Assembly: GCF_001598555.1 (NCBI RefSeq)
Contig: NZ_BCZE01000038.1
Location: 1-64,000 of the forward strand
Direction: 5' to 3'
Source of the DNA: Novosphingobium rosa NBRC 15208
Lineage (GTDB): Bacteria; Pseudomonadota; Alphaproteobacteria; Sphingomonadales; Sphingomonadaceae
DNA: 64,000 nucleotides
Position numbers and translations under genes: made by a program. Positions 50,049-58,731 of the stretch are shown one piece after another (within the stretch, counting starts at the first letter, position 1; each line of letters begins with the position of its first letter). The notes under the pieces were generated by a model that worked only from the letters and a program-made list of their open reading frames with translations, was not told where the DNA came from and made no database searches.

Positions 50049-53000
50049 TCAGGCCTCCTTTTGCGCGGCCACGGGTTTGGCGGTGCGGCCCAGTTTTTCG
50101 GCCAGTTTCTCGGACAGGCCGAGCACCACCACGAAGAACACCGGCACCAGAAACACCGCCAGCGCCGTGCCCGAGATCATGCCGCCGAACACGCCGGTGC
50201 CGATGGCATGCTGGGTTTCGGCGCTGGCTCCACCGGCGATCATCAGCGGCACCACGCCCAGGGTGAAGGCCAGGCTGGTCATCACGATGGGGCGCAGGCG
50301 CACGCGGGCGGCGGCAATGGCCGCCTCGACCAGCCCCATGCCCGCTTCGCGATATTGCTTGGCGAATTCCACGATCAGGATGGCGTTCTTGGCCGACAGG
50401 CCGATGATGGTGATCAGCCCCACCTTGAAGAACACATCATTGGCCATGCCGCGCAGCAACACCGCAGCCACCGCGCCGATCAGCCCCAGCGGCACCACCA
50501 GCATCACCGAAAGCGGGATCGCCCAGCTTTCATAGAGCGCCGCCAGCACCAGAAACACCACCGCCATCGACAGGGCCAGCAGCATCGGCGCCTGAGCCGC
50601 CGACTGGTTTTCCTGCAGCGACTGGCCGGTCCATTCCACCGCAAAGCCGCGCGGCAGTCTGGCGGCCAGCGTCTCCATCTCGCGCATGGCATCGCCGCTC
50701 GACACGCCCGGCGCGGCCGATCCCGCGATGCGGACCGAGGCATAGCCATTGTAACGCACCAGTTGCAGTGGGGTCTGCCCCCATTTGGGCGTCACCACTT
50801 CGGCAAGCGGCACCATCCCGCCGGAGGCATTGCGCAGATTGAGGCGCAACAAGGCGCCCAGCTGCATGCGGTTGGCGGCATCGGCCTGCACGATCACCTG
50901 CTGCATCCGGCCCTTGTTCGGGAACTCGTTGACATAGGTGGAGCCCATCGCCGCCGACAGCGTGTCGCTGATCTGGGAGAATGGCACGCCCAGAGCCTGC
51001 GCTTTCTGCCGGTCGATATCGAGGCGGATGCTGCTGCCCGCAGGCAGACCATCGGGATAGACGCCCGCCAGCTTGCTGCTCTGCGCGGCCATGGCCAGAA
51101 GCTGATATTGCGCCGCCACCAGAGCATCCTGCCCTTGTCCGCCGCGATCTTCCAGGCGCAGGGCAAAACCGCCCGAATTGCCCAACTCGTCGATGGCGGG
51201 GGGCATCAGGCTCATCACCACGCCTTCCTTCACCGCGGAGAGCGCCTGCGTCGCGCGGGCGATCTCGTCGGCGATGGTGGCGCCGTGCCGCTGGCTCCAG
51301 TCGCGCAGCACGGTGAAGGCCATGGCGGCATTGGGGCCCGAGCCCGAAAAGCCGAAGCCCATCACGGCCTCATTGGTCTCGATCCCCGGCCTTTGCGCGA
51401 CATGGCGCTCAAGCACCTTCATCGCCGCGGAGGTGCGGGCGGCGGTGGCATCGGCTGGAAGCTGGAAGCTGGTGATGAAATAGCCCTGATCCTCCTCGGG
51501 CAGGAAGGCGGAGGGCAGGTTGGCATAGGCCACGCCCAGCAGGCCGACCATGGCGGCAAAGACCAGCATCGCCCGCCCGCCGCGCCGCAGCAGCACGCCG
51601 ACCCAGCGCTCATAGCCGCCGGTCAGCGCCTCGAAACCGCGATCGAAAGCGGCGAAGAAGCGGTTCTTTGCGGCATGGCCCGACACCGGCTTCAGCAAGG
51701 TGGCGCACAGCGCAGGCGTCAGCGACAGGGCCAGAAAGGCCGAGAACAGGATCGACACCGCCATGGACAGCGTGAACTGGCGATAGATCGCCCCCACCGA
51801 TCCGCTGGCCAGCGCCATGGGCAGGAACACCGCCACCAGCACCAGCGTGATGCCGATCACCGCGCCGGTGATCTCCTTCATCGCCTTTTGCGTCGCCTCG
51901 CGCGGGGCGAGGCCTTCCTCGACCATCAGCCGCTCGACATTCTCGACGACCACGATGGCATCGTCGACGATGATGCCGATCGCCAGCACCATGCCGAACA
52001 TGGTCAGCACATTGATCGAGAAGCCCGTCACCCACATTACGCCCAGCGTGCCCAGCAAGGCGATGGGCGCGACGATGGCGGGGATCAGCGTGTAGCGGAT
52101 GTTCTGCAGAAACAGATACATCACCAGAAACACCAGCACTATCGCCTCGACCAGCGTATGGACGACCTTCTCGATGGAGACGGTGACGAAGGGGGCGGTG
52201 GTGAAGGGCACGCGCCACTCCATGCCCGGCGGCATGGCGCGGGCCAGATCCTTCATGCGCGCCTCGACGGCATTGGCCGTCGCCACGGCATTGGCGCCGG
52301 GCGCCAGCTGCACGCCGATGGCGCCCACGCCGCGTCCGTTCTCACGCGTGGACATGGCATAGCTTTGCGCCCCCAGTTCCACCCGGGCGACATCGCCCAA
52401 GGTGACCGAGGCGCCATCGGTGTTGGCCTTCAGCACGATGCACGCGAATTCCTCCACGCTTTTGAGCTGCCCATCGACGGTCAGCGGCACCTGCACCTGC
52501 TGCCCCGGCGCGGCAGGTTCTCCGCCCAGAGCGCCCGGCGCAATCTGGATGTTCTGCGCGGCGATGGCGCCGGTCACATCCGACATCGACAGGCCATAGG
52601 AGATCAGCTTTTCCGGCTGCACCCAGATGCGCATCGCCCGCTCGGCGCCGAAGTTCTGCACCTTGCCCACGCCGGGCACGCGCTTGATTTCCTCCACCAC
52701 ATTGCGGGTGAGGTAGTCACTCAAGGTCACCTCGTCATAGCGCCCGTCGGGCGAGGCCAGACTGACCATCATCAGAAAGCCCGAGGCTGCCGATTCCACC
52801 GTCACGCCGGTCTGCCGCACCATCTGGGGCAGGCGCGGCTCGATGGTTTTCAGGCGGTTCTGCACATCGACCTGCGCCATGTCGGGATCGGTGCCCGGCT
52901 TGAAGGTGGCGGTGATGCTGGCCTCGCCCGAGGTATCGGTCGAGCTCTCGAAATAGAGCAGGTTCTTGACGCTGGAGAGCTCGCGCTCGATCAGCGCCAC

Positions 53001-53183
53001 CACGCTGTCATTCATGGTGCGCGGCGTGGCGCCCGGATAGCTGGCCGAAATCGACACCGAGGGCGGCGCCACGGTGGGAAAGCGCGCCACGGGCAGCTGC
53101 GGCAGGGCGATCAGCCCCGCCAGCACGATGGCGATGGCGATCACCCAGGCAAAGACCGGGCGGTTGATGAAGAACTGGGGCAT
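50049..53183 (-). CDS. RND multidrug efflux pump, HAE1 (AcrB/MexB) family
   Basis: 1044 aa, standard length for AcrB-type pumps. MPQFFINRPVFAWVIAI is the classical N-terminus, so the ATG at 53181-53183 was chosen over an upstream frame. FPTVAPPSVSISASYPGA is porter-domain PN1; the proton-relay Asp pair is in GIIVDDAIVVVENVERLM (helix 4); FFINRPVFAW, GFSGSGPNAAMAF and RLRPIVMTSLAF also fit. 12 transmembrane helices and two large periplasmic loops are implied. Middle gene of the efflux operon, divergent from a two-component pair. Confidence 0.95.
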   Translation of the reverse strand: MPQFFINRPVFAWVIAIAIVLAGLIALPQLPVARFPTVAPPSVSISASYPGATPRTMNDSVVALIERELSSVKNLLYFESSTDTSGEASITATFKPGTDPDMAQVDVQNRLKTIEPRLPQMVRQTGVTVESAASGFLMMVSLASPDGRYDEVTLSDYLTRNVVEEIKRVPGVGKVQNFGAERAMRIWVQPEKLISYGLSMSDVTGAIAAQNIQIAPGALGGEPAAPGQQVQVPLTVDGQLKSVEEFACIVLKANTDGASVTLGDVARVELGAQSYAMSTRENGRGVGAIGVQLAPGANAVATANAVEARMKDLARAMPPGMEWRVPFTTAPFVTVSIEKVVHTLVEAIVLVFLVMYLFLQNIRYTLIPAIVAPIALLGTLGVMWVTGFSINVLTMFGMVLAIGIIVDDAIVVVENVERLMVEEGLAPREATQKAMKEITGAVIGITLVLVAVFLPMALASGSVGAIYRQFTLSMAVSILFSAFLALSLTPALCATLLKPVSGHAAKNRFFAAFDRGFEALTGGYERWVGVLLRRGGRAMLVFAAMVGLLGVAYANLPSAFLPEEDQGYFITSFQLPADATAARTSAAMKVLERHVAQRPGIETNEAVMGFGFSGSGPNAAMAFTVLRDWSQRHGATIADEIARATQALSAVKEGVVMSLMPPAIDELGNSGGFALRLEDRGGQGQDALVAAQYQLLAMAAQSSKLAGVYPDGLPAGSSIRLDIDRQKAQALGVPFSQISDTLSAAMGSTYVNEFPNKGRMQQVIVQADAANRMQLGALLRLNLRNASGGMVPLAEVVTPKWGQTPLQLVRYNGYASVRIAGSAAPGVSSGDAMREMETLAARLPRGFAVEWTGQSLQENQSAAQAPMLLALSMAVVFLVLAALYESWAIPLSVMLVVPLGLIGAVAAVLLRGMANDVFFKVGLITIIGLSAKNAILIVEFAKQYREAGMGLVEAAIAAARVRLRPIVMTSLAFTLGVVPLMIAGGASAETQHAIGTGVFGGMISGTALAVFLVPVFFVVVLGLSEKLAEKLGRTAKPVAAQKEA

Positions 53184-53230
53184 GGAACCGGGCCTTTGCG
53201 AGCAGGGGCTTGGGCAGGGTGGAGAGGGTT

Positions 53231-54397
53231 TCAGGATTGCGGAGACGGGGCGCGGTGCTGGTCGACAATCACGACTGAATCGCCCTTCCACGGCAGCGCC
53301 TTGACCGGGGCGCCGGGCTGAACGTGATCCATGCCGACCACCACCACCCTCTCGCCCGCGCGCAGGCCCGAGAGGATCAGATAGCGCCCGTCCACCACAT
53401 CGCCGATCTGCACGTCGCGATCATGGAGCCGCTCCTGCCGGTCGACGACATGGACCTGCGCCTTGCCTCCGGCATCATGGCTGACGGCCTGCTGGGGCAC
53501 GGTGACCGCATGGGGCAGGCTGAGGCGCGGCAGCCGCGCCCGCACGAACATGCCGGGCAGCAAGCGCCGCCCCGGATTGTCGACCAGCACGCGCACCACC
53601 GCATTGCCGGTGCCGGCGTCCACGCTGACATCCGAGAACAGCAGGCGGCCTTTCCGGGGCAGAACCTCTCCGCCGGCGCCGATGATGTCGATGGGCGCAT
53701 GGGTGTCGAAACGCCCCTGCGCCGCCGCTTGCCTCAGCCGTTCATAGCGTTCGGCGGGCTGGCGCACGTCGATATAGACCTTGTCGATCTGCTGCACGGT
53801 GGCCATCGGGGCGGTATCGGCGGTGGACACCAGCGCACCCTCGGTCACGCGCGCGGCGCCGATCTGCCCGGCGATCGGCGAGGTCACCCGCGCAAAACCC
53901 AGATCCAGCCGCCGCCGGGTCAGGGCCGAGCGGGCCTGCGCCACATCGGCGGCGGCCTGATCGCGGGCGACCACCGCATCGTCGAAGGTCTGGCGGCTGA
54001 TGGCGTCGGCGCCCACCAGCGGCCGCAGGCGGTCGGCCTGCTGGCGGGCGCGGGCATGGGTCGCCTCGGCGCGGGCCAGCGCGGCGGCGGCGCTGCCGGC
54101 ATCGGCGGCGAAGGGGGCCGGATTGATCTGGAACAGCGGTTCCCCGGCGCGCACCATGCCGCCCTCCTCGAACAGGCGGCGCTGCACGATGCCGCCGACC
54201 TGCGGACGAATCTCGGCAGTGCGAAAGGCCACCACGCGACCGGGCAGATCATCGGTCAATTCGACTCCGCCCTCGCTCGCCGGGGTGACCAGCACCACGA
54301 CCGGGGCCGGGGGCGGCGGGGTCGCATCGCCGGCGCAGGCCGCCACGGCCAGCGCCAGACCTGTCACTCCTGCTCTCATCATGGTCTTGCGCATCAT
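53231..54397 (-). CDS. RND periplasmic adaptor lipoprotein (AcrA/MexA-like)
   Basis: 388 aa. Signal peptide with lipobox VAAC (near residue 20). Order of parts: barrel-sandwich half with LPGRVVAFRTAEIRPQVGGIVQRRLFEEGGMVRAGEPLFQI (outline EIRPQVGGIVQRRLFEEGG), short alpha-hairpin (about 95-150), second lipoyl half RVTSPIAGQIGAARV, then beta-barrel and membrane-proximal domains. Tandem ATGs at 54395-54397 and 54392-54394; the first is given. First gene of the pump operon, 47 nt before the pump. The much longer open frame upstream overlaps the divergent regulator and is noise. Confidence 0.93.
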   Translation of the reverse strand: MMRKTMMRAGVTGLALAVAACAGDATPPPPAPVVVLVTPASEGGVELTDDLPGRVVAFRTAEIRPQVGGIVQRRLFEEGGMVRAGEPLFQINPAPFAADAGSAAAALARAEATHARARQQADRLRPLVGADAISRQTFDDAVVARDQAAADVAQARSALTRRRLDLGFARVTSPIAGQIGAARVTEGALVSTADTAPMATVQQIDKVYIDVRQPAERYERLRQAAAQGRFDTHAPIDIIGAGGEVLPRKGRLLFSDVSVDAGTGNAVVRVLVDNPGRRLLPGMFVRARLPRLSLPHAVTVPQQAVSHDAGGKAQVHVVDRQERLHDRDVQIGDVVDGRYLILSGLRAGERVVVVGMDHVQPGAPVKALPWKGDSVVIVDQHRAPSPQS

Positions 54398-54459
54398 GTC
54401 CGGCTGGCTCCCTTCGCGGATAATGGGCAGGGCCTCTGGTCGAGGACGGTTGCTCTTGC

Positions 54460-54487
54460 GTGGAGATTGTGTGGAGGTTTCGTGGAG
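54460..54487. promoter_or_regulatory. three tandem GTGGAG repeats, 11-bp period
   Basis: GTGGAG begins at 54460, 54471 and 54482 (GTGGAG-N5 repeated), in the 159-bp region between the divergent RND operon and the response-regulator gene. Hexamers spaced one helical turn apart are the binding geometry of OmpR/PhoB-family response regulators, so this is a likely target of the adjacent regulator. Confidence 0.6.
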
Positions 54488-54556
54488 GGCGCTGGCCTTG
54501 GCCGGGCCTGCGCTGTTATGCGGCGCCAGGGAGACGAGCATGGCACCGATCGAACG

Positions 54557-55258
54557 ATGACTGCGCTGGCACTGATTGCCGAGGACGATCACGATATCGC
54601 CGACATCCTGCGCGCCTATCTGGAGCGCGAGGGGCTGCGCACGGTGCATGCCGCCGACGGGCGGGCGGCGCTGGATCTCCATCTGGCGCTCAAGCCCGAT
54701 ATCGTGCTGCTGGATGTGTCGATGCCGCGGATGGATGGCTGGCAGGTGCTTTCCGCGCTGCGTCAGGCATCGGCCACGCCGGTCATCATGGTCACCGCGC
54801 TGGATCAGGACATCGACAAACTGCAGGCGCTGCGCATCGGCGCCGACGATTATGTGGTGAAGCCCTTCAATCCGGTCGAGGTGGTGGCGCGGGTCAAGGC
54901 GGTGCTGCGGCGCAGCGGCGCGGCGGGCGGCGGCGGGGTTCTGCGCGTGGGTCCGCTGGAGATCGATACGGAGGCGCATATGGCGCTGGTGCGCAGCGGC
55001 CAGCATGACGGGCAGGATGTACGGCAACTGGCCCTGACGCTGACCGAATTCCGCCTGCTGGTGCACATGGCGCGCACGCCCGCGCGGGTGTTCACGCGCG
55101 GGGATTTGGTCGATGCCTGTCTGCCCGGCGCCGATGCGCTGGACCGCACGGTGGACAGTCACATCAGCAAATTGCGCCGCAAGCTGGAGGAGGCCGGTGC
55201 GCCCGGCATGCCCGCCGGGGTGCGCGGCGTGGGTTACCGTCTGGTGGCGCGGGCATGA
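54557..55258 (+). CDS. OmpR-family response regulator, BaeR-like
   Basis: 233 aa. Receiver domain (about 4-115) with acidic pocket AEDDHD, phospho-acceptor Asp53 (IVLLDVSMPRMDGW), conserved Thr/Lys positions MVTALD and VVKPFNP; winged-helix output domain (about 130-230) ending SHISKLRRKLEEAG and VRGVGYRLV. The GADDYVVKPFNPVEVVARVKAVLRR block (outline GADDYVVKPFNPVEVVARV) is very BaeR-like. It is the last third of a very long open frame; the ATG at 54557 starts the receiver. Divergent from the RND efflux operon, with its stop overlapping the kinase start (ATGA). Probably activates the pump. Confidence 0.92.
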   Translation: MTALALIAEDDHDIADILRAYLEREGLRTVHAADGRAALDLHLALKPDIVLLDVSMPRMDGWQVLSALRQASATPVIMVTALDQDIDKLQALRIGADDYVVKPFNPVEVVARVKAVLRRSGAAGGGGVLRVGPLEIDTEAHMALVRSGQHDGQDVRQLALTLTEFRLLVHMARTPARVFTRGDLVDACLPGADALDRTVDSHISKLRRKLEEAGAPGMPAGVRGVGYRLVARA

Positions 55259-56349
55259 GCGGACGCACCGAGTTGCGGCGGCATCTCTCGCTGGCGATGC
55301 GGATGGTGGCGGTGATCACGCTGCTGATCGGCTTTATCGCCTTTGACGTGATCTATGCGCTGATGCTCTACATCCGGCCCGAGCTGTTCCCGGCTGATTT
55401 CTCGCCCTGGTTCACCGGCTGGGACCTGCTGATCACCATCGGCGTGGGGCTGCTCGCGGCTTGGCTGGCCTCGGCGCTGGCGATCCGTGTGTCGCGGCGG
55501 ATCGTGGCGCCGCTCAATGCGGTGGCATGGGCCGCGCGGCAGATCGCGGGTGGCAATCTGGGCGCGCGGGCACAGGTCGATCTGGAGACGCCCGGGGAGA
55601 CACGCACGCTGGTCGAGGATTTCAACGCCATGGCCGAAAGGCTGGAGACGATGGCGCGCGACAAGGTGGTGTGGAACGCCCAGATCGCGCATGAGCTGCG
55701 CACGCCCGTCACCATTCTCAAGGGGCGGCTGCAGGGCGTGGCCGATGGGGTGTTTCCCATGGATGAGGCGCTGATTGCGAGTTTGCTGACTCAGGTTGAG
55801 GGCTTGCGGCGGTTGGTCGAGGATCTGCGCGGCGTCAGCCTGGCGGAGAGCGGGCATCTCGATCTGCAGCCGCGCCCGGTCGATCTGGCGGCGGAAATTC
55901 GCGATCTGGCGGTGCTGGTTGAACCGGGGCTGGTGCAGGCCGGGTTCCGACTGGAACTGGCGCTGGAGGAAGGGGTCTTCCATGTGGATGCGGCACGTAT
56001 GAGGCAGGCGTTGATGGCCCTGCTGGACAATGCGCAGCGCTATGCCGACCCCGGCGCCTTGAAGGTTTGCTTGCGGCGGGAAGGCGGCAATGGCGTGCTG
56101 GCGGTGGTGAATGAGGGGCCGCCCGTGCCCGATGCCATCGCGAAACAGATGTTCAGTCTGTTTGTGCGAGGGGAAGGCGCCGCCGAGCGGCATCGCATGG
56201 GCTCAGGTCTTGGGCTGGCCGTGGTGCAGGCCATCTCCAGGGCGCATGGGGGGGAAGCTTCTTATGCGCACACTGCTGAAGGATCACAATTTATCCTGGG
56301 ATGGCCGGAAACGCCGGTATGGCGGTTCGAGCCGGATATCTTATGCTGA
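55255..56349 (+). CDS. sensor histidine kinase, partner of BaeR-like regulator
   Basis: 364-aa membrane kinase. Two transmembrane helices (about 15-40 and 56-80) flank a very short periplasmic loop, so it probably senses the membrane itself. HAMP (about 80-132), HisKA with AHELRTPV (His146), N box LLDNAQRYADPG, and G box GSGLGLAVVQAIS follow. The G1 box, usually DxGxG, reads NEGPP, as also seen in some CusS-like kinases. Coupled to the response regulator by a 4-nt overlap. Short tail beyond the G2 box. Confidence 0.92.
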   Translation: MSGRTELRRHLSLAMRMVAVITLLIGFIAFDVIYALMLYIRPELFPADFSPWFTGWDLLITIGVGLLAAWLASALAIRVSRRIVAPLNAVAWAARQIAGGNLGARAQVDLETPGETRTLVEDFNAMAERLETMARDKVVWNAQIAHELRTPVTILKGRLQGVADGVFPMDEALIASLLTQVEGLRRLVEDLRGVSLAESGHLDLQPRPVDLAAEIRDLAVLVEPGLVQAGFRLELALEEGVFHVDAARMRQALMALLDNAQRYADPGALKVCLRREGGNGVLAVVNEGPPVPDAIAKQMFSLFVRGEGAAERHRMGSGLGLAVVQAISRAHGGEASYAHTAEGSQFILGWPETPVWRFEPDILC

Positions 56350-56522
56350 GGCGCGAGATTTCGCGTGAACGGATGGCCGCTTCTCTGGCGCGACGCATGT
56401 GAAGGGGGCTCCCGGGGCGACAGTCTCGGCGTTGGTCCAGTGGACATCCGTGCCATCGGCCCGCATGCGATGCAGGATGACGGCCAACCCTGTCACTCGC
56501 TCAGGCGGGGCGAAATCTGAAA

Positions 56523-56540
56523 CATGAAATGGATTTCATG
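56523..56540. promoter_or_regulatory. palindrome CATGAAAT-GG-ATTTCATG
   Basis: Perfect 8-bp arms around GG, in the 289-bp gap between the two two-component systems, 99 nt upstream of the second response-regulator start. Candidate operator for that promoter. The rest of the gap (56350-56638) shows no gene. Confidence 0.45.
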
Positions 56541-56638
56541 GTTCCGGGAATGGAATTTGGCGATTCAGATGGCATCAGGCAAGGTCTGGCAAGCCTGCCT
56601 GCCCCAACCGAACCATGCCCGGGATCGAAGATTAGCCT

Positions 56639-57322
56639 ATGCCAAGGATCCTGATTGTCGAAGATGACGTGGCCACCGCCGGGGAGATCGCCTCGGCGCT
56701 CACCGATCATGGGCATGTCACTCAGATCTGCGGGAACGGGCGTGAAGGGCTGTTGGCGGCAGCGGCGGAAAGTTTCGATGTTCTGGTTATCGACCGTATG
56801 CTGCCCGGCGGCATGGATGGGCTGACCATCGTGACCACCCTGCGCGCCATGGGCAACACCGTGCCGGTGCTGGTGCTCAGCGCACTCTCGGCTGTTGATG
56901 AGCGGGTGCGCGGCCTCAAGGCGGGGGGCGACGATTATCTGACCAAGCCTTTCGAATTTCTGGAGTTGACCGCGCGGATTGATGCCCTGCTGCGCCGCCG
57001 CACCGACAGTGCGCGGCAGACGGTGCTGCGCGCCGGCGATCTTGAACTGGATTTGCTGACGCAGAAGGTGCAGCGCGCCGGGCAGCCGATCGAGCTTCTG
57101 CCACGTGAGTATCGCCTGCTGGAATATATGCTGCGCCATGCCGGGCAGGTGGTGACGCGCACGATGATCTTCGAGGAAGTCTGGCATTATCATTATGACC
57201 AGCCCTCCAATGTGATCGACGTTCACGTCAGCAAGCTGCGCCGCAAGATCGAGCCGGGCGATGCGCTGCCGCTGATCCGCACGGTGCGCGGCGCGGGATA
57301 TATGCTTCGTGCGCCCGATTGA
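56639..57322 (+). CDS. OmpR-family response regulator
   Basis: 227 aa. Receiver (about 3-115) with VEDD, phospho-acceptor Asp52 (VLVIDRMLPGGMDG, one residue longer than usual before the MDG turn), LSALS and LTKPFEF; winged-helix domain (about 130-225) with LLPREYRLLEYMLRHAGQVVTR (outline LLPREYRLLEYML) and the HVSKLRRKIEPG / TVRGAGYML end. The ATG at 56639 has no strong ribosome site. Its end overlaps the kinase GTG by 14 nt. Related to QseB/CusR/TctD-like regulators; target unknown, but the facing propeller-TonB pair is near. Confidence 0.92.
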   Translation: MPRILIVEDDVATAGEIASALTDHGHVTQICGNGREGLLAAAAESFDVLVIDRMLPGGMDGLTIVTTLRAMGNTVPVLVLSALSAVDERVRGLKAGGDDYLTKPFEFLELTARIDALLRRRTDSARQTVLRAGDLELDLLTQKVQRAGQPIELLPREYRLLEYMLRHAGQVVTRTMIFEEVWHYHYDQPSNVIDVHVSKLRRKIEPGDALPLIRTVRGAGYMLRAPD

Positions 57323-58673
57323 CCTGCCGCGCACCAGCGGTTTCCGGCTGGGCCTGCTGTTTCTGGCGCTGTTCAGCGCGGCCTCGCTCGGCATATTCGG
57401 CTTCCTCTACGTCCAGAACAGGCAATTCCAGATCGCCAACATCGATGACTGGATCTTACGCGAGTCCCGCGCCCCTTTCGTCGCGCCGCTGCCCGAAGTC
57501 CGGCAGGCGTTCGATCGCCATGCCCAGAGCAGCGGGGGCCAGCTGACGCGGGTCTTCGCCCTCTATGGGCCGGACGGGCAGGTGCTGGCCGGAGACCGCC
57601 TGCCGATGCCGCGCCCCGTTGCCGTGCTGGATCAGCCCTTCTTCTTCGATCTGAGGGTGGGCCCGGCGATGCGCCATTACCGTGGCATCGCGCATCGCTA
57701 TGCCGGTGGCGAGGTGGCGCTGATGGCGCAGGATCTGCACGACACGCGTGAGATGGATGAGGCCTTCTTGCTCACCGTGCTGTGGGGCGGGTTGCTGACC
57801 GGCCTGCTGGGGATCGCCGGTGCCGTGATTGTCGGCATCGGCACGGTGCGGCGCTTCGATGCCGTGGCGCAGGCCATTCAGCAGATCGTGCGGGGGGATT
57901 TCTCGCGGCGGCTTCCCACCCATGGCAACTCGGGCGATCTCGATCGGCTGGCGCATGTTGTCAATGGCATGCTCAGCGATATCGAGCGGCTGATGCATGA
58001 TGTGAAGGGCGTCTGCGACGGGATCGCTCACGATCTGCGCACGCCGCTGACCCGCATTCTGGCCGGGCTGGAACGATCCCAGCGGCAGAGCCGGACAAGC
58101 GAGGAGCATGTTCTGGTGATCGATGAGGCCATCGGTGAATTGCGCGATGTGCTGCGCACGTTCTCGGCCATGCTGCGGATCGCGGAGCTGGAGGATGGCG
58201 CGCGGCGCGCGGGCTTTGCGCAGGTCGATCTGGCGCGGATCGTGGAGGATGCCGTTGAATTCTACGAGCCCGCCGCCGAGGATCGAGAGATCGCGCTGCG
58301 GCTGCATGGGCCCGAAGCGGGGGCCGATGGCCTGCTCACCATGCCCGGCGATCCGAGTCTGATCTTCGATGCGGTGAGCAATCTGATCGACAATGCCATC
58401 AAATTCACGCCCATGGGCGGGCAGGTGGATGTCTCGCTGCGCTTGCGCGCGGGTCGCATCGAGATCGGCGTCAGCGACACCGGCTGCGGTATTCCCGAGG
58501 CCGAGCGTGACGCGGTTTTCCAGCGCTTTTACCGCGCCGATCACAGCCGCAAAACGCCGGGCAACGGGCTGGGGCTTACGCTGGTGCAGGCCATCGCCAA
58601 GCTGCATCATATGGAGATCGCGATAAGCCCGCGCGATCCCGGCACAGGCATCGTCCTGAGCTACGCGACCTGA
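57309..58673 (+). CDS. sensor histidine kinase
   Basis: 454 aa from a GTG start at 57309 that overlaps the regulator gene. Two transmembrane helices (about 14-36 and 155-178) enclose a periplasmic sensor domain of about 115 aa with FFFDLRVGPAMRHYRG. HAMP (about 180-232), HisKA with GIAHDLRTPLTRI (His241), N box NLIDNAIKFTP, G1 VSDTGCGIP and G2 GNGLGLTLVQAIAKLHH are all complete. Signal unknown; the sensor resembles that of heavy-metal/polypeptide-sensing kinases only in size. Confidence 0.92.
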   Translation: MRPIDLPRTSGFRLGLLFLALFSAASLGIFGFLYVQNRQFQIANIDDWILRESRAPFVAPLPEVRQAFDRHAQSSGGQLTRVFALYGPDGQVLAGDRLPMPRPVAVLDQPFFFDLRVGPAMRHYRGIAHRYAGGEVALMAQDLHDTREMDEAFLLTVLWGGLLTGLLGIAGAVIVGIGTVRRFDAVAQAIQQIVRGDFSRRLPTHGNSGDLDRLAHVVNGMLSDIERLMHDVKGVCDGIAHDLRTPLTRILAGLERSQRQSRTSEEHVLVIDEAIGELRDVLRTFSAMLRIAELEDGARRAGFAQVDLARIVEDAVEFYEPAAEDREIALRLHGPEAGADGLLTMPGDPSLIFDAVSNLIDNAIKFTPMGGQVDVSLRLRAGRIEIGVSDTGCGIPEAERDAVFQRFYRADHSRKTPGNGLGLTLVQAIAKLHHMEIAISPRDPGTGIVLSYAT

Positions 58674-58688
58674 TCCCGCCTTGCAAGG

Positions 58689-58724
58689 CGCCCCCCTGCG
58701 CACGGCAAATTGCGCAGGGGGGCG
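58689..58724. terminator. strong bidirectional terminator hairpin
   Basis: Perfect 14-bp GC-rich arms (58689-58702 and 58711-58724) around an 8-nt loop, centred between the convergent kinase and beta-propeller stops. No U-tract on either strand, but symmetry and position fit a bidirectional terminator or 3'-end stabiliser. Confidence 0.65.
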
Positions 58725-58731
58725 GTCCGGA

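Noticed and set aside
49395..53321. 1308-codon plus-strand open frame opposite the RND pump and outer-membrane factor
   Set aside because: It is rich in His, Gly, Arg and Gln with no domain, antisense to two clearly homologous genes, and reflects high third-position GC.
53324..54556. Upstream extension of the BaeR-like regulator frame
   Set aside because: Antisense to the RND adaptor gene; the receiver domain begins at 54557.
54398..55162. Upstream extension of the RND adaptor frame
   Set aside because: Antisense to the response-regulator gene; signal peptide and lipobox start at 54397.
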